From Pseudoroseicyclus tamaricis (GTDB taxonomy: Bacteria > Pseudomonadota > Alphaproteobacteria > Rhodobacterales > Rhodobacteraceae), in the NCBI RefSeq assembly GCF_012070395.1, contig NZ_JAAFYS010000004.1:310001-374000 (forward strand): 64,000 bases of DNA, read 5' to 3'. Shown piece after piece: positions 43,993 through 52,862 of the stretch. Every line of letters begins with the position of its first letter. Positions within the stretch are counted from its first letter, which is position 1. The notes beneath the pieces are model-generated. The model was given only the letters and a program-made list of their open reading frames with translations. It searched no databases and was not told where the DNA came from. A program made the translations under genes and the position numbers.

Positions 43993-45366
43993 CTACTCCG
44001 CCGGGGCGGTCTCGTCGCCCTCTTCGGCGGCATCTTCCTCCGCCTCCGCGGGGCCTACGACATTGTCCTCCAGCCCCTCCGGCTGGCCGGCGACGACGAA
44101 GTAGAGGTCCTCCGGCTGCAGCAGGCGCGCGGCGACGCGGTTCACGTCCTCCAGCGTCACCGCCTCGATGTAGGAGTTGCGCTCGATGACGTAGTCCGGC
44201 GGCAGGTCGAGCATCTGCATGCCCACCATGATCCGCGCGATCTCGTCATTGCCGGTGAAGCGCAGCGGGTACTCGCCGGTCATGTAGGTCTTCGCTGCCT
44301 CCAGCTCCGCCTCCGTCACGCCGTTCTCGGCGAGATCGGCCCAGACGTCCTTCACGACGCCCACCGCCTCGCCCATCGTGGCATTGGCGGAGGCGAAGGA
44401 GCCCACGATGGCCTCGGCATTGTCGAAGACGTAAAGGCTCGTGCCCACGCCGTAGGTCAGCCCCCGCTCTTCGCGCAGCTCCTGCATCAGGCGGGTGTCG
44501 AAGCCGTCGCCCCCGAGGATCTGGTTGAGCACGATGGCGGCGAAGTAATCGGGATCGTCCCAGCCGATGCCCTGATGGCCGAAGATGGCGATGCTCTGCG
44601 GCGTCTCGAAATCGACGAGGTCCACCCCGCCGGGCGCCGCGAAATCGACGTGGCCGCCGAGCTCCGGCCCGCTCTCGGGCACGCCCTCCAGCAGCTCGTC
44701 GATCAGCGCCTCCGCCTCCTCGGGCGTGATGTCACCGACGGCGCCGACATAGGCGCGGTCCGTCACCAGCAGGTCCTGAAAGCTCTGCATCAGGTCATCG
44801 CGCGTCAGCCCGCTGACGCTCTCCACCGTGCCGTCCGAGTCGCTGCCGTAGGGCGCATCCGGGAAGGCATTGGCGAAGAAGCGGCGGGAGGCGAGCGTGC
44901 CGGGCCGTCGCTGGGCGGCATCGAGCCCCGCCAGCACCTGCGCGCGCACCCGCTCCACCGCGTCCTCGTCGAAGCGCGGCTCCGTCAGCGCCTGATGGAG
45001 GAGGGCGACGGCCTCGTCCCGGTTCTCCGTCAGCATCCGGGCGGAGATGGAGAGCGTGTCGTCGTAGACGCCGAACTCGAAGGTCGCCGCCAGCGCCTCC
45101 CGCGCCTCCTGAAATTCCCCGGCATCCATGTCGCCGGAGCCCTCCTCGAGGAGGCCGGTCATCAGGTTGGCGGCGCCGCGCTTGCCTTCCGGGTCCAGCG
45201 CCGCGCCGCCCTGGGCGCGGATCTCCAGCGCCACGAAGGGCAGCGAATGGTCTTCCACCAGCCACAGGTCGATGCCGCCGGGGGTGGTCAGCTCCTGGAT
45301 CTCCACCTCCGCGGCGGCGGGGGTGGCGGCGATGAGGGCGAGGGTGACGGTCAGAGCACGGATCAT
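43993..45366 (-). CDS. M16 peptidase-like protein, non-catalytic partner
   Basis: The 457-residue exported protein (signal peptide to AAA, about residue 19) has the M16 fold, with [36 protein letters not shown] in the second half. The N-terminal zinc motif HxxEH of the active partner is replaced here by a GLLEEGSGD segment, so it should not bind zinc. It should pair with the catalytic subunit encoded just before it, whose stop overlaps its start by 4 bp. An acidic C-terminal tail ([18 protein letters not shown]) is unusual. Confidence 0.9.
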   Translation of the reverse strand: MIRALTVTLALIAATPAAAEVEIQELTTPGGIDLWLVEDHSLPFVALEIRAQGGAALDPEGKRGAANLMTGLLEEGSGDMDAGEFQEAREALAATFEFGVYDDTLSISARMLTENRDEAVALLHQALTEPRFDEDAVERVRAQVLAGLDAAQRRPGTLASRRFFANAFPDAPYGSDSDGTVESVSGLTRDDLMQSFQDLLVTDRAYVGAVGDITPEEAEALIDELLEGVPESGPELGGHVDFAAPGGVDLVDFETPQSIAIFGHQGIGWDDPDYFAAIVLNQILGGDGFDTRLMQELREERGLTYGVGTSLYVFDNAEAIVGSFASANATMGEAVGVVKDVWADLAENGVTEAELEAAKTYMTGEYPLRFTGNDEIARIMVGMQMLDLPPDYVIERNSYIEAVTLEDVNRVAARLLQPEDLYFVVAGQPEGLEDNVVGPAEAEEDAAEEGDETAPAE

Positions 45367-46709
45367 TGCAGCGCCTCCTGGCGATCGGCGACGACATAGG
45401 CGGTGACGGAGCTGTCGATGTCGAACAGCGCCTCGGCGGCGGCCATGACATCCTCGGGCGTCACCGCCTGCAGGATGTCCGGCCACGCCTCGATATCCTC
45501 GATGGTCAGGCCCTGCGTCAGCCCGGCCCCGTAGCGGCGGGCGAGGCCTTCCACATCGTCGCGGGCGTAGATCTCCGCCGCGCCGAGCTGCGTCTTGATG
45601 CGCTCGAACTGCTCCTCGTCGACGCCCTCCTCGAGGAACTGCGTGATCACCCCGTCCATCGCCGCCTCGGCCTCGCTCAGCGTGACGCCCTCGGCGGGGG
45701 CGACGGTGAGCGAGAAGGTGTTGTCGTCGAGGGACATGGCCCCGTAGCCGGCGCCGGAGAAGAGGGCGATGTTCTCGTCGAAGCTCAGCTCCCGCGCCAT
45801 GAGCGAGGTGAAGCTGGAGCCGCCGAGGATCTGCTCGAGGTAGACGAGCGCCGCCGCCTCCTCCTGCGCGCCGCTGTCCCGCTCCTGCGCGAGGTAGGAG
45901 CGCAGCAGGTAATCCTGCCCGACGCGCGGATCGGCGTAGATGATCCGCCGCGCCGCCCTCTGCGGCGGCTCCTCGGTGCGAAAGCGTTCCGGCAGCTGCG
46001 GCTCGGCGGGGATGGGGCCGTAGTGTTCCTCGGCGAGGGCGAGGACCGCCTCGGGCTCCACGTCCCCGGCGACGACGAGGATGGCGTTGTTAGGCGAGTA
46101 GTAGAGATCGTACCAGGCGAGCGCGTCCTCCTGCGTCAGCGCCTCCATCTCGTGCCGCCAGCCGATGACCGGCTGGCCGTAGCGGTGGTTGAGGTATTGC
46201 GACGCCATGATCTGCTCGCGCGCCAGCGCGCCGGCATTGCTGTCCACCCGCTGGTTGCGCTCCTCGAGGATGACGCTGCGCTCGGTGGCGATATCCTCCT
46301 CCGTCAGGCGGAGGTTGTTCATCCGGTCGCTCTCCATCTCCATCATCAGCTCCAGCCGGTCGGCGGCGACGCGCTGGAAGTAGGCGGTGTAGTCGTAGGA
46401 GGTGAAGGCGTTGTCCGTCCCGCCGTTGGCGGCGACGACGGTTGAGAACTCGCCAGCCTCCATGCTGTCCGTCGCCTTGAACATCAGGTGCTCGAGGAAA
46501 TGCGCGACACCGGAGAGGCCCGGAGGCTCGTCGGCGGAGCCGGCGCGGTACCACACCATGTGCACGACGGCGGGGGCGCGGTGATCCTCGATCACCACCA
46601 CGTCCATGCCGTTGTCCAGCGTGTAGGTGGTGACGTCATCGGTCTGGGCCTGCGCGGCCGCGGCCGGCAGCGCGAGCGCGGCGACGAGGGAGAGGGCGAG
46701 CTGACGCAT
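45363..46709 (-). CDS. M16 family zinc peptidase, catalytic subunit
   Basis: The 448-residue exported protein (signal to AQA, about residue 22) has the inverted zinc motif HxxEH at residues 70-74 (GVAHFLEHLMFK), with the distal Glu supplied by the MEMESDRMNNLRLTEEDIATERSVILEE segment. It is a pitrilysin/mitochondrial-processing-type peptidase of the periplasm. ATG 46709 has GGAGGATTC before it. It forms a heterodimer with the non-catalytic gene downstream (4-bp overlap). Natural substrates are unknown. Confidence 0.92.
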   Translation of the reverse strand: MRQLALSLVAALALPAAAAQAQTDDVTTYTLDNGMDVVVIEDHRAPAVVHMVWYRAGSADEPPGLSGVAHFLEHLMFKATDSMEAGEFSTVVAANGGTDNAFTSYDYTAYFQRVAADRLELMMEMESDRMNNLRLTEEDIATERSVILEERNQRVDSNAGALAREQIMASQYLNHRYGQPVIGWRHEMEALTQEDALAWYDLYYSPNNAILVVAGDVEPEAVLALAEEHYGPIPAEPQLPERFRTEEPPQRAARRIIYADPRVGQDYLLRSYLAQERDSGAQEEAAALVYLEQILGGSSFTSLMARELSFDENIALFSGAGYGAMSLDDNTFSLTVAPAEGVTLSEAEAAMDGVITQFLEEGVDEEQFERIKTQLGAAEIYARDDVEGLARRYGAGLTQGLTIEDIEAWPDILQAVTPEDVMAAAEALFDIDSSVTAYVVADRQEALQ

Positions 46710-46896
46710 GAATCCTCCTGCGGGCATGTCAGCGCGAGACTACAGCCGCCGGCACATCCCGCAAAGCCGGCCCTACCAATCCGTGATACCCCGCGAGCAG
46801 GGCGGAGCGGGGGGACCCGGGGCTGCGTTTTGCCGCCGTTCAGCTCGGCACCGCCGCCGCTGCCGTCGCCCTGCCCGGGCAATCGGCGCCCGGCCC

Positions 46897-47140
46897 GTAG
46901 GGTGGGTTTCCAACCCACCTCTCCCCTCTCCACCGGGCGCCCCCCTCTCCGGCGCAGGGCGAGCGCCTGCCCGTGGGATGGCGCCTCAACGGCCCCGCTG
47001 CCGCGCTTTATGCACGCCAAACCCCTCCCCGCCCTGAGCGGATCACCAAGCCCCACCACAGCGCCAGCCCGCCGGGACGGGCAAGCGCTCGCGCGGCGCC
47101 CTTGGCGCGCACCGGGCGGGGGAGCAGCTAGGACCGGTCA
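46897..47140 (+). repeat. REP-pseudoknot composite element, copy 4
   Basis: The REP unit is at 46897-46919, B follows at about 46955-46977 and B' at about 47080-47102 (one base and a few more changed). The s arm (near CAACGGCCCCGCTGC) and s' (near GCAGCTAGGACCGG) match only partly. CTTTAT is present. An extra lone REP unit is at 47189-47211. Together they fill the 549-bp gap between the M16 and aroC genes. Confidence 0.8.
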
Positions 47141-47188
47141 CTTCGTGGAGGAGCGGGATACCGGCGGGACAACCCTCCGCCGCCCACC

Positions 47189-47211
47189 GTAGGGTGGGTT
47201 TACAACCCACC
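47189..47211 (+). repeat. Single REP-like hairpin
   Basis: GTAG is followed by GGTGGGTT-TAC-AACCCACC. It has the loop variant TAC instead of TCC and stands alone after copy 4. Confidence 0.85.
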
Positions 47212-47231
47212 TCCCGCGCGCCCGGCGCCAA

Positions 47232-47250
47232 GGCGGGCCAAAGGCCCGCC
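47232..47250 (-). terminator. Hairpin after aroC
   Basis: A perfect eight-base stem (GGCGGGCC / GGCCCGCC) with an AAA loop lies 8 bp beyond the aroC stop on the minus strand. There is no T-run. Confidence 0.5.
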
Positions 47251-47258
47251 CCGCCACT

Positions 47259-48371
47259 TCACCGCCGCCCGATCTCCCCGCGCACGCCGCCGGTCTGACC
47301 CCGGTCGAGCAGCAGGTGATCGAGGAGCACCGCCGCCATCATCGCCTCGCCCACCGGCACCGCGCGGATGCCGACGCAGGGGTCGTGGCGGCCCTTGGTG
47401 ATCAGCTCCACCGGCTCTCCGTCCACCGTGATCGACTGCCGCGGCGAGAGGATGGAGGACGTCGGCTTCACCGCGAAGCGCACCACAACCGGCTGGCCCG
47501 AGGAGATGCCGCCGAGGATCCCTCCCGCGTTGTTCGAGCTGAACGAGAGCCCCTCGTTCTCCCCCCAGAACAGCTCGTCGGCATTGTCGCGCCCCGTCAG
47601 CGCCGCCGCGCCCATGCCGGCGCCGATCTCGACGCCCTTCACCGCGTTGATGCTCATCATCGCCGCCGCCAGCTCGGTGTCGAGCTTGCCATAGACGGGG
47701 GCGCCCAGCCCGGGGGGAACCCCCTCCGCCACCACCTCGATGACGGCGCCGACGGAGTTGTGGTCGTCCTTGCGCAGGAACTCCAGGTACTCCGCCCACT
47801 CCTCCACCGCGCCCGGGTCGGGGCACCAGAAGTCGTTCTTCCCGATCTCCCCGGCGTCGAACCGGCTCCGGTCGATGCCCTTCTCGCCCATCTGCACCAT
47901 GTAGCCGGTGATCTTGAGCCCCGGCACCAGCGCGCCCAGCGCCGCCCTCGCCACGCCCCCGGCCGCGACCCTCGCCGCCGTCTCCCGGGCCGAAGACCGC
48001 CCGCCCCCGCGCGGGTCCCGCAGCCCGTACTTCAGGTGATAGGTCAGATCGGCGTGACCGGGGCGGAACTGCTTCGCGATGTCGGAATAATCCTTCGACC
48101 GCTGGTCGGTGTTGCGGATCATCAGCGAGATCGGCGTCCCCGTCGTCAGCCCATCGTAGGTGCCGGAGAGGATCTCCACCTCGTCCGCCTCCTTGCGCTG
48201 CGTGGTGTGCCGGCTCTGCCCCGGCCTTCGCGCATCGAGCCACGGCTGGATGTCGCCCTCCGTCAGCGGCACACCCGGCGGGCAGCCATCGACGACGGCG
48301 CCGAGCGCCTTCCCATGGCTCTCGCCCCATGTGGTGACGCGGAAGAGGTGGCCGTAGCTGTTGTGGCTCAT
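47259..48371 (-). CDS. aroC: Chorismate synthase
   Basis: Chorismate synthase ends the shikimate pathway by an FMNH2-dependent anti-1,4 elimination. The 370-residue protein has the signatures [54 protein letters not shown] and [20 protein letters not shown]. The [13 protein letters not shown] and RHDPC boxes carry the FMN/substrate-binding residues. ATG 48371 has AAGGAG seven bases upstream. It is a single gene next to the repeat elements. Confidence 0.97.
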   Translation of the reverse strand: MSHNSYGHLFRVTTWGESHGKALGAVVDGCPPGVPLTEGDIQPWLDARRPGQSRHTTQRKEADEVEILSGTYDGLTTGTPISLMIRNTDQRSKDYSDIAKQFRPGHADLTYHLKYGLRDPRGGGRSSARETAARVAAGGVARAALGALVPGLKITGYMVQMGEKGIDRSRFDAGEIGKNDFWCPDPGAVEEWAEYLEFLRKDDHNSVGAVIEVVAEGVPPGLGAPVYGKLDTELAAAMMSINAVKGVEIGAGMGAAALTGRDNADELFWGENEGLSFSSNNAGGILGGISSGQPVVVRFAVKPTSSILSPRQSITVDGEPVELITKGRHDPCVGIRAVPVGEAMMAAVLLDHLLLDRGQTGGVRGEIGRR

Positions 48372-48461
48372 GGGGCGGCTCCTTGGCAGGCGGGCCATCT
48401 CTAGGGCCATGCGGGCGCTATCGCAAACCCCCTTGGGGTGCGCGTCGGCGGGCGGGTGGGC

Positions 48462-48543
48462 GGTGGGTTACAAACCCACCCTACGCAGGGCGGGCGGGCC
48501 CCACCCACCCGCGACGCACCGTAGGGTGGGTTTCCAACCCACC
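48462..48543. repeat. Inverted pair of REP units (BIME-like)
   Basis: One REP unit in minus orientation (48462-48484) and one in plus orientation (48521-48543) face each other with their GTAG ends 36 bp apart. The second is the start of composite copy 5. The loops differ (TGT/ACA against TCC). Confidence 0.8.
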
Positions 48544-48750
48544 AAGCCCGGCCCGCCACCCCGAGCTGCCCTCGCACGCCGGCCCGTGGGATGGCGCCGC
48601 AACGCGGCCGCTCAGGTGTTTTATCGTTCCACACCCCTCGTCGCGGCCCGCTCCGCACCGCCTTCACCAGAGCGCCAGCCCGCCGGGACGGGCCGGCGCT
48701 CGCTCGGCGCCTTCGGCTTGATTCCGCGCGGGCGGAGCGGGACCGGCGGT
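48521..48750 (+). repeat. REP-pseudoknot composite element, copy 5
   Basis: This copy is more diverged in B (about 48575-48588, CACGCCGGCCCGTGGGATGG) but keeps B' (about 48680-48705), GTTTTATCG and the s/s' relation (CGCGGCCGCTC near 48600 with GAGCGGGACCGGCGG near 48740). It fills most of the gap between aroC and the TPP riboswitch. Confidence 0.7.
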
Positions 48751-48795
48751 CACTCCCCCTTGCGCCCGCGCGCCCTGTCCCTATCTTCCGCCTCA

Positions 48796-48886
48796 CCTCG
48801 GGGGACCCGGCTGCAATGCCGGGCTGAGATGCGGACACCCGCGAACCCGTTGAACCTGAACCGGTTAGAACCGGCGGAGGGAAGGT
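48796..48886 (+). ncRNA. TPP riboswitch (THI element) of the thiBPQ operon
   Basis: All landmarks are present: CGGGGGACCCGG, GGCTGAGATG, ACACCCGCGAACC, GAACCTGAACCGGTTAGAACC and GGCGGAGGGAAGG. It lies 58 bp before the thiB start. When TPP is bound the operon should be off. Confidence 0.95.
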
Positions 48887-48903
48887 ACGAGCGCTCCACA
48901 CCG

Positions 48904-48935
48904 CTCTCATGCCGTCTTTCCGCCCCGCATGAGAG
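48904..48935 (+). promoter_or_regulatory. SD-sequestering hairpin in the TPP riboswitch platform
   Basis: CTCTCATGC (48904-48912) pairs perfectly with GCATGAGAG (48927-48935). The SD GAGAGG starts at 48931, inside the 3' arm, and the ATG is at 48945, so the hairpin hides the ribosome site. Confidence 0.75.
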
Positions 48936-48944
48936 GACCGCACG

Positions 48945-49925
48945 ATGCGCACCATTCTCGCCACGGGGCTGAGCTTCGCTGCTACCGCAGCCATGGCCCA
49001 GACGCCCGAACTGACGATCTACACCTATGACAGCTTCGTCACCGATTACGGCCCCGGCCCGGTGATCGAGGAGAACTTCGAGGCCACCTGCGGCTGTGAC
49101 CTCACCTTCGAGGCCTTCGGCGACGGCGCCGCCCTCCTCTCCCGCCTCCGGCTGGAGGGCGACAGCACCGACGCCGACATCATCCTCGGGCTCGATACCA
49201 ACCTCACCGCCGAAGCCGCCGACACCGGCCTCTTCGCGCCCCATGGCATCGAGACCCCGGCCCTCGACATCCCCATCCCGTGGACCGACCCGCTCTTCCT
49301 GCCCTACGACTGGGGCTACTTCGCCTTCATGGGCGACGCCTCCATCGAGGCCCCCACCTCGTTCCGCGAGCTGGCCGACAGCGACATCCAGGTGGTGATC
49401 GAGGACCCCCGCTCCTCCACCCCCGGCCTCGGGCTCGTCTACTGGGTCGAGGCCGCCTATGGCGACGAGGCCCCCGCGATCTGGGAGGCGCTGGCCGACA
49501 ACATCCTCACCGTCACCCCCGGCTGGTCGGAGGCCTACGGCCTCTTCACCGAGGGCGAGGCGGATGCGGCGCTCTCCTACAACACGTCCGAGGCCTATCA
49601 CCTCGTCGCCGAGGGCGATGACACCAAGGTCGCCTGGCCCTTCGAGGAAGGCCACTACATGCAGGTCGAGGTGGCCGGCAAACTCGCCTCCACCGACGTG
49701 CCCGAGCTGGCGGACGACTTCCTCGCCTTCATGCTGACCGACGGCTTCCAGGGCCCGATCCCGGAGACGAACTGGATGTTCCCCGTCGTCATGCCGGAAG
49801 GCGGCCTCGGCGAAGGCTGGCAAAGCCTCGTGGAGCCCGAAACCGCGCTCCTCTACTCCCCCGAAGAGGCTCAGGCCCGCCGCGAGGAGGCCATCGAGAC
49901 GTGGCGCACCGCGCTCTCCCAGTAG
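48945..49925 (+). CDS. thiB: Thiamine ABC transporter, substrate-binding protein
   Basis: ThiB binds thiamine and its phosphates in the periplasm. The 326-residue protein has a signal peptide (to AMA, residue 18) and the family mature start LTIYTYDSFVTDYGPGPVIEENFEATCGCDLTF. Further matches are ADIILGLDTNL, PYDWGYFAF and ITVTPGWSEAYGLFTEGEADAALSYNTS-like segments. It is the first gene of thiBPQ, directly behind a TPP riboswitch with an SD-sequestering hairpin. The thiP start overlaps its end by 25 bp. Confidence 0.95.
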   Translation: MRTILATGLSFAATAAMAQTPELTIYTYDSFVTDYGPGPVIEENFEATCGCDLTFEAFGDGAALLSRLRLEGDSTDADIILGLDTNLTAEAADTGLFAPHGIETPALDIPIPWTDPLFLPYDWGYFAFMGDASIEAPTSFRELADSDIQVVIEDPRSSTPGLGLVYWVEAAYGDEAPAIWEALADNILTVTPGWSEAYGLFTEGEADAALSYNTSEAYHLVAEGDDTKVAWPFEEGHYMQVEVAGKLASTDVPELADDFLAFMLTDGFQGPIPETNWMFPVVMPEGGLGEGWQSLVEPETALLYSPEEAQARREEAIETWRTALSQ

Positions 49926-51412
49926 GACCCGGGGTCGCCGCGTCCCTCGCGGTGCTGGCCTTCGTGCTGGTGCCGCTGGGGGCCGTGGCCCTCCGCGCCG
50001 GGGGGGCGGGGATGCCCTCCCCCGGCGACTGGGCGGCCTTCCGCTTCACGCTCTGGCAGGCGGCGCTCTCCGCGCTGATCTCCTGCGCCCTCGCCGTGCC
50101 CGTCGCCCGCGCCCTGATGCGCCGCCGCTTCCCCGGCCGCGCGCTCTTCATCAGCCTCATCGGCGCGCCCTTCATCCTGCCCGTCATCGTCGCCGTCTTC
50201 GGCCTCGTCGCAATCTTCGGCCGCAACGGCTGGCTCAACGCCGCGCTCGGCCCGCTCGGCCTGCCGCCCCTCTCCATCTACGGCGCCCACGGCGTCATCC
50301 TCGCCCACGTCTTCTTCAACCTGCCGCTCGCCACCCGCATGCTCCTCTCCGGCTTCGCCTCGATCCCGGGGGAGCACTGGCGCCTCGCCGAGGCGCTGAA
50401 CCTCCCCCGCTTCCGCTTCCTCGAATGGCCGATGCTGCGGGACCGTCTGCCCGGCGCGTTCCTCCTGATCTTCCTGATCTGCCTCACCAGCTTCGCCGTC
50501 GCGCTCACCCTCGGCGGCGGCCCCCGCGCGACGACGCTGGAGCTCGCGATCTACCAGGCGCTCCGCTTCGACTACGACCTCGGCAAGGCCGCGCTCATGG
50601 CCGCCGCGCAATGCGCCGTCTGCCTCGCCGCCCTCGCCCTCGCCCGCCGCGTGGCGCTTGCCCCCGTCGCCGCCCCCGGCCTCGGCCTGCCACCGCGCCT
50701 CCCATCGGGCCCCCTCTGGCTCGACGCCCTCGTCATCGCGGCCGCCGGCGCCTTCCTCCTGCTCCCCCTCGCCGCCGTCGTCACCTCCGGCCTCGCCGGC
50801 ATCGCGGAGCTTCCGCCGACGATCTGGCGCGCCGCCCTCCGCTCGCTCATCGTCGCGCTCTCGGCCACCGCCCTATCCATGGCGCTCGCCCTCCTCATGG
50901 CCCGCACCGGCGGCCGGCTGGCGGAGGTCGCCTCCGCCCTGCCCCTCGCCGCCTCCTCCCTCGTCACCGGCACGGGGATCTTCCTCATCCTCTTCCGCCT
51001 CATCCGGCCGGAGGCGCTGGCCCTGCCCGCCACCATCGCCGTCAACGCCGTCATCGCCCTGCCCTTCGCCTACCGCATCCTCCGCCCGGCACTGCAGCAG
51101 GCTGAGATGAACTACGGCCGCCTCGCCGACCAGCTGGGGCTCGCCGGCCTCGCCCGCTGGCGCCTCATGCTCGCCCCCCTCGCGCGCGGCCCGATCGGCT
51201 TCGCCGCCGGGCTGATCGGCGCCATGGCGATGGGCGATCTCGGCGTCATCGCCCTCTTCGCGAGCCAGGAGCAGCAGACGCTGCCCCTCGCCATGTCCCG
51301 CGCCATGGGCGCCTACCGGATGGAGGAGGCGGCGGGCGCCGGGCTCCTCCTCGTCATCATGGCCTTCGGCCTGTTCTGGATCTTCGACCGGGGAGGCCGC
51401 GATGCCAACTGA
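49901..51412 (+). CDS. thiP: Thiamine ABC transporter, permease
   Basis: This 503-residue inner-membrane protein has about twelve helices in two binding-protein-dependent permease halves. Each half has the EAA-type coupling loop (GEHWRLAEALNLPRFRFLEWPMLRDRLPGAFLLIFL in half one; MNYGRLADQLGLAGLARWRLMLAPLARGPIGFAAGL in half two). The start is GTG 49901, 25 bp inside thiB; no other start is credible. It is translationally tied to thiB and overlaps thiQ by 11 bp. Confidence 0.92.
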   Translation: MAHRALPVGPGVAASLAVLAFVLVPLGAVALRAGGAGMPSPGDWAAFRFTLWQAALSALISCALAVPVARALMRRRFPGRALFISLIGAPFILPVIVAVFGLVAIFGRNGWLNAALGPLGLPPLSIYGAHGVILAHVFFNLPLATRMLLSGFASIPGEHWRLAEALNLPRFRFLEWPMLRDRLPGAFLLIFLICLTSFAVALTLGGGPRATTLELAIYQALRFDYDLGKAALMAAAQCAVCLAALALARRVALAPVAAPGLGLPPRLPSGPLWLDALVIAAAGAFLLLPLAAVVTSGLAGIAELPPTIWRAALRSLIVALSATALSMALALLMARTGGRLAEVASALPLAASSLVTGTGIFLILFRLIRPEALALPATIAVNAVIALPFAYRILRPALQQAEMNYGRLADQLGLAGLARWRLMLAPLARGPIGFAAGLIGAMAMGDLGVIALFASQEQQTLPLAMSRAMGAYRMEEAAGAGLLLVIMAFGLFWIFDRGGRDAN

Positions 51413-52127
51413 CGGACTTACGCTGGACGCGCTCACCCTCACCCAGGGCGACTTCTCCCTCTCCGCCGACCTGACCGTCCCCGAAGGCCAGACCATCGCC
51501 GTCATGGGCCCCTCCGGCGGCGGCAAGTCGACCCTGCTTTCCGGCATCGCCGGCTTCCTCTCGCCCACCTCGGGCCGCATCCTCTGGAACGGGCAGGACA
51601 TCACGCCGGCCGCCCCGGCACAGCGCCCGGTCACGATGCTCTTTCAGGAGCACAACCTCTTCCCCCACCTGACCCTCGCGCAGAACGTCGGCCTCGCCCT
51701 CGGCCCCTCGCTCAAGCATGCCGCCTCCCCGAAGGTGGCCGACGCCCTGTCGCGGGTCGGACTGGAGACCCTCGGCCCCCGCCGCCCGGCGGAGGTTTCC
51801 GGCGGCCAGCGCAGCCGCGCCGCCCTCGCCCGCATCCTCCTCGCCGGCAAGCCCCTCGTGCTGATGGACGAGCCCTTCGCCGCCCTCGGCCCGGGCCTGA
51901 AGCAGGACATGCTGGCGCTGGTCGACGAGACGCTCCGCGCGGCCGGCCGCACCCTCCTGATGGTCACGCATGACCCCGCGGATGCCCGCGCCATCGCCGA
52001 TCAGGTCATCGTGGTGGAAGAAAGCCGCGCCCTGCCGCCCACGCCCACGGCGGAGCTGCTGGACAACCCGCCGCCCGGCCTCGCCAGCTACCTCGGCACC
52101 AGCGCCCGCGCCCGCAGCTCTTCGTAG
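51402..52127 (+). CDS. thiQ: Thiamine ABC transporter, ATP-binding protein
   Basis: ThiQ drives thiamine uptake. The 241-residue protein has Walker A (MGPSGGGKST), the Q-loop (FQEHNLFPHL), the ABC signature (VSGGQRSRAALAR), Walker B (LVLMDEPFAALG) and the H-loop (THDPADA). The C-terminal part is a plain short tail ending SARARSSS. The start overlaps thiP by 11 bp. Its last 40 bp overlap the 3' end of the convergent sulfotransferase-like gene. Confidence 0.94.
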   Translation: MPTDGLTLDALTLTQGDFSLSADLTVPEGQTIAVMGPSGGGKSTLLSGIAGFLSPTSGRILWNGQDITPAAPAQRPVTMLFQEHNLFPHLTLAQNVGLALGPSLKHAASPKVADALSRVGLETLGPRRPAEVSGGQRSRAALARILLAGKPLVLMDEPFAALGPGLKQDMLALVDETLRAAGRTLLMVTHDPADARAIADQVIVVEESRALPPTPTAELLDNPPPGLASYLGTSARARSSS

Positions 52128-52795
52128 AAGGGCAGCGCCTCGGCCACCAGCTCCGCCGCCCGCCCCTCCAGCTCCGGCAGAGGCCCCTCGGCCCCCGCGA
52201 ACCCGGTCGAGGCATGGACGGCCGGATACCAGTGGCTCGCCCACACTCCGTCCTCCGGCCGCCCGCCCTCGGGCCAGCTCAGCATCGCCTCCGTCCACGG
52301 CAGGCCGACCTCGGCGCAAAGCGCCTCCAGCGCCGCCGCCGGGTCCGCCCGGATATCGGCGCTGTCGATCACCGGCCCCGGCAGCCGCGTCCACATCTCC
52401 ACCTGCTGGCGGTAGCCCAGCTCCTCGAGGTCCGGCAGCTCCCGCTTCGCCCCGTAGCTCGCCACCACCCGCGCCGGGTGGCGGATGAGGTGAACGTTGG
52501 TGCAAGCGTCGGCCCAGCCGAGCGGGAAGCCCTCAGGCATCTGGTGCGGCATCACCTTGAGGTAGAGATGCGGCTTGCCCCCCGGGATCGGACCCGCCAG
52601 CCCGGCCGCCACCGCCTCCGCGTCACACTCCATGTCGGCGATGATCTCGTCCCGCATCGGGTGGTCCGCACCGCTGACCTTCAGCCACGCCCCGTAGAAG
52701 GGCTCGTCGACCACCGCGCAGTCGCCCCGCGCGGCGAAGCTGTACATCATCGCGGTCGACAGGTTCCGCGGCCCGCTCCACATCGCCAGCTTCAT
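52088..52795 (-). CDS. Sulfotransferase-like P-loop protein
   Basis: The 235-residue protein begins with a sulfotransferase-type P-loop (AMWSGPRNLSTAMMYSFAARGDCAVVDEPFYGAWL), where SGPRNLST is the 5'-phosphosulfate-binding analogue. A later segment, VHLIRHPARVVASYG, matches the 3'-phosphate-binding (RxPxxxxxS) region. Substrate is unknown. The gene follows a class IV aminotransferase gene (67-bp gap with four 11-bp repeats) and ends 40 bp inside thiQ, convergent. Pairing of these two families suggests they modify one small amino or oxo acid. Confidence 0.82.
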   Translation of the reverse strand: MKLAMWSGPRNLSTAMMYSFAARGDCAVVDEPFYGAWLKVSGADHPMRDEIIADMECDAEAVAAGLAGPIPGGKPHLYLKVMPHQMPEGFPLGWADACTNVHLIRHPARVVASYGAKRELPDLEELGYRQQVEMWTRLPGPVIDSADIRADPAAALEALCAEVGLPWTEAMLSWPEGGRPEDGVWASHWYPAVHASTGFAGAEGPLPELEGRAAELVAEALPFYEELRARALVPR

Positions 52796-52804
52796 GGCGC
52801 GTTA

Positions 52805-52848
52805 CCGGTGCACGCCCGGTGCACGCCCCGTGCATGCGCGGTGCATGC
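52805..52848 (-). repeat. Four tandem 11-bp repeats with GTGCAC cores
   Basis: The units are CCGGTGCACGC (52805), CCGGTGCACGC (52816), CCCGTGCATGC (52827) and GCGGTGCATGC (52838). Each holds a GTGCAC or GTGCAT core once per helical turn. The array ends 10 bp before the start codon of the sulfotransferase-like gene. Confidence 0.85.
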
Positions 52849-52862
52849 GCCCATCCGGCCCC

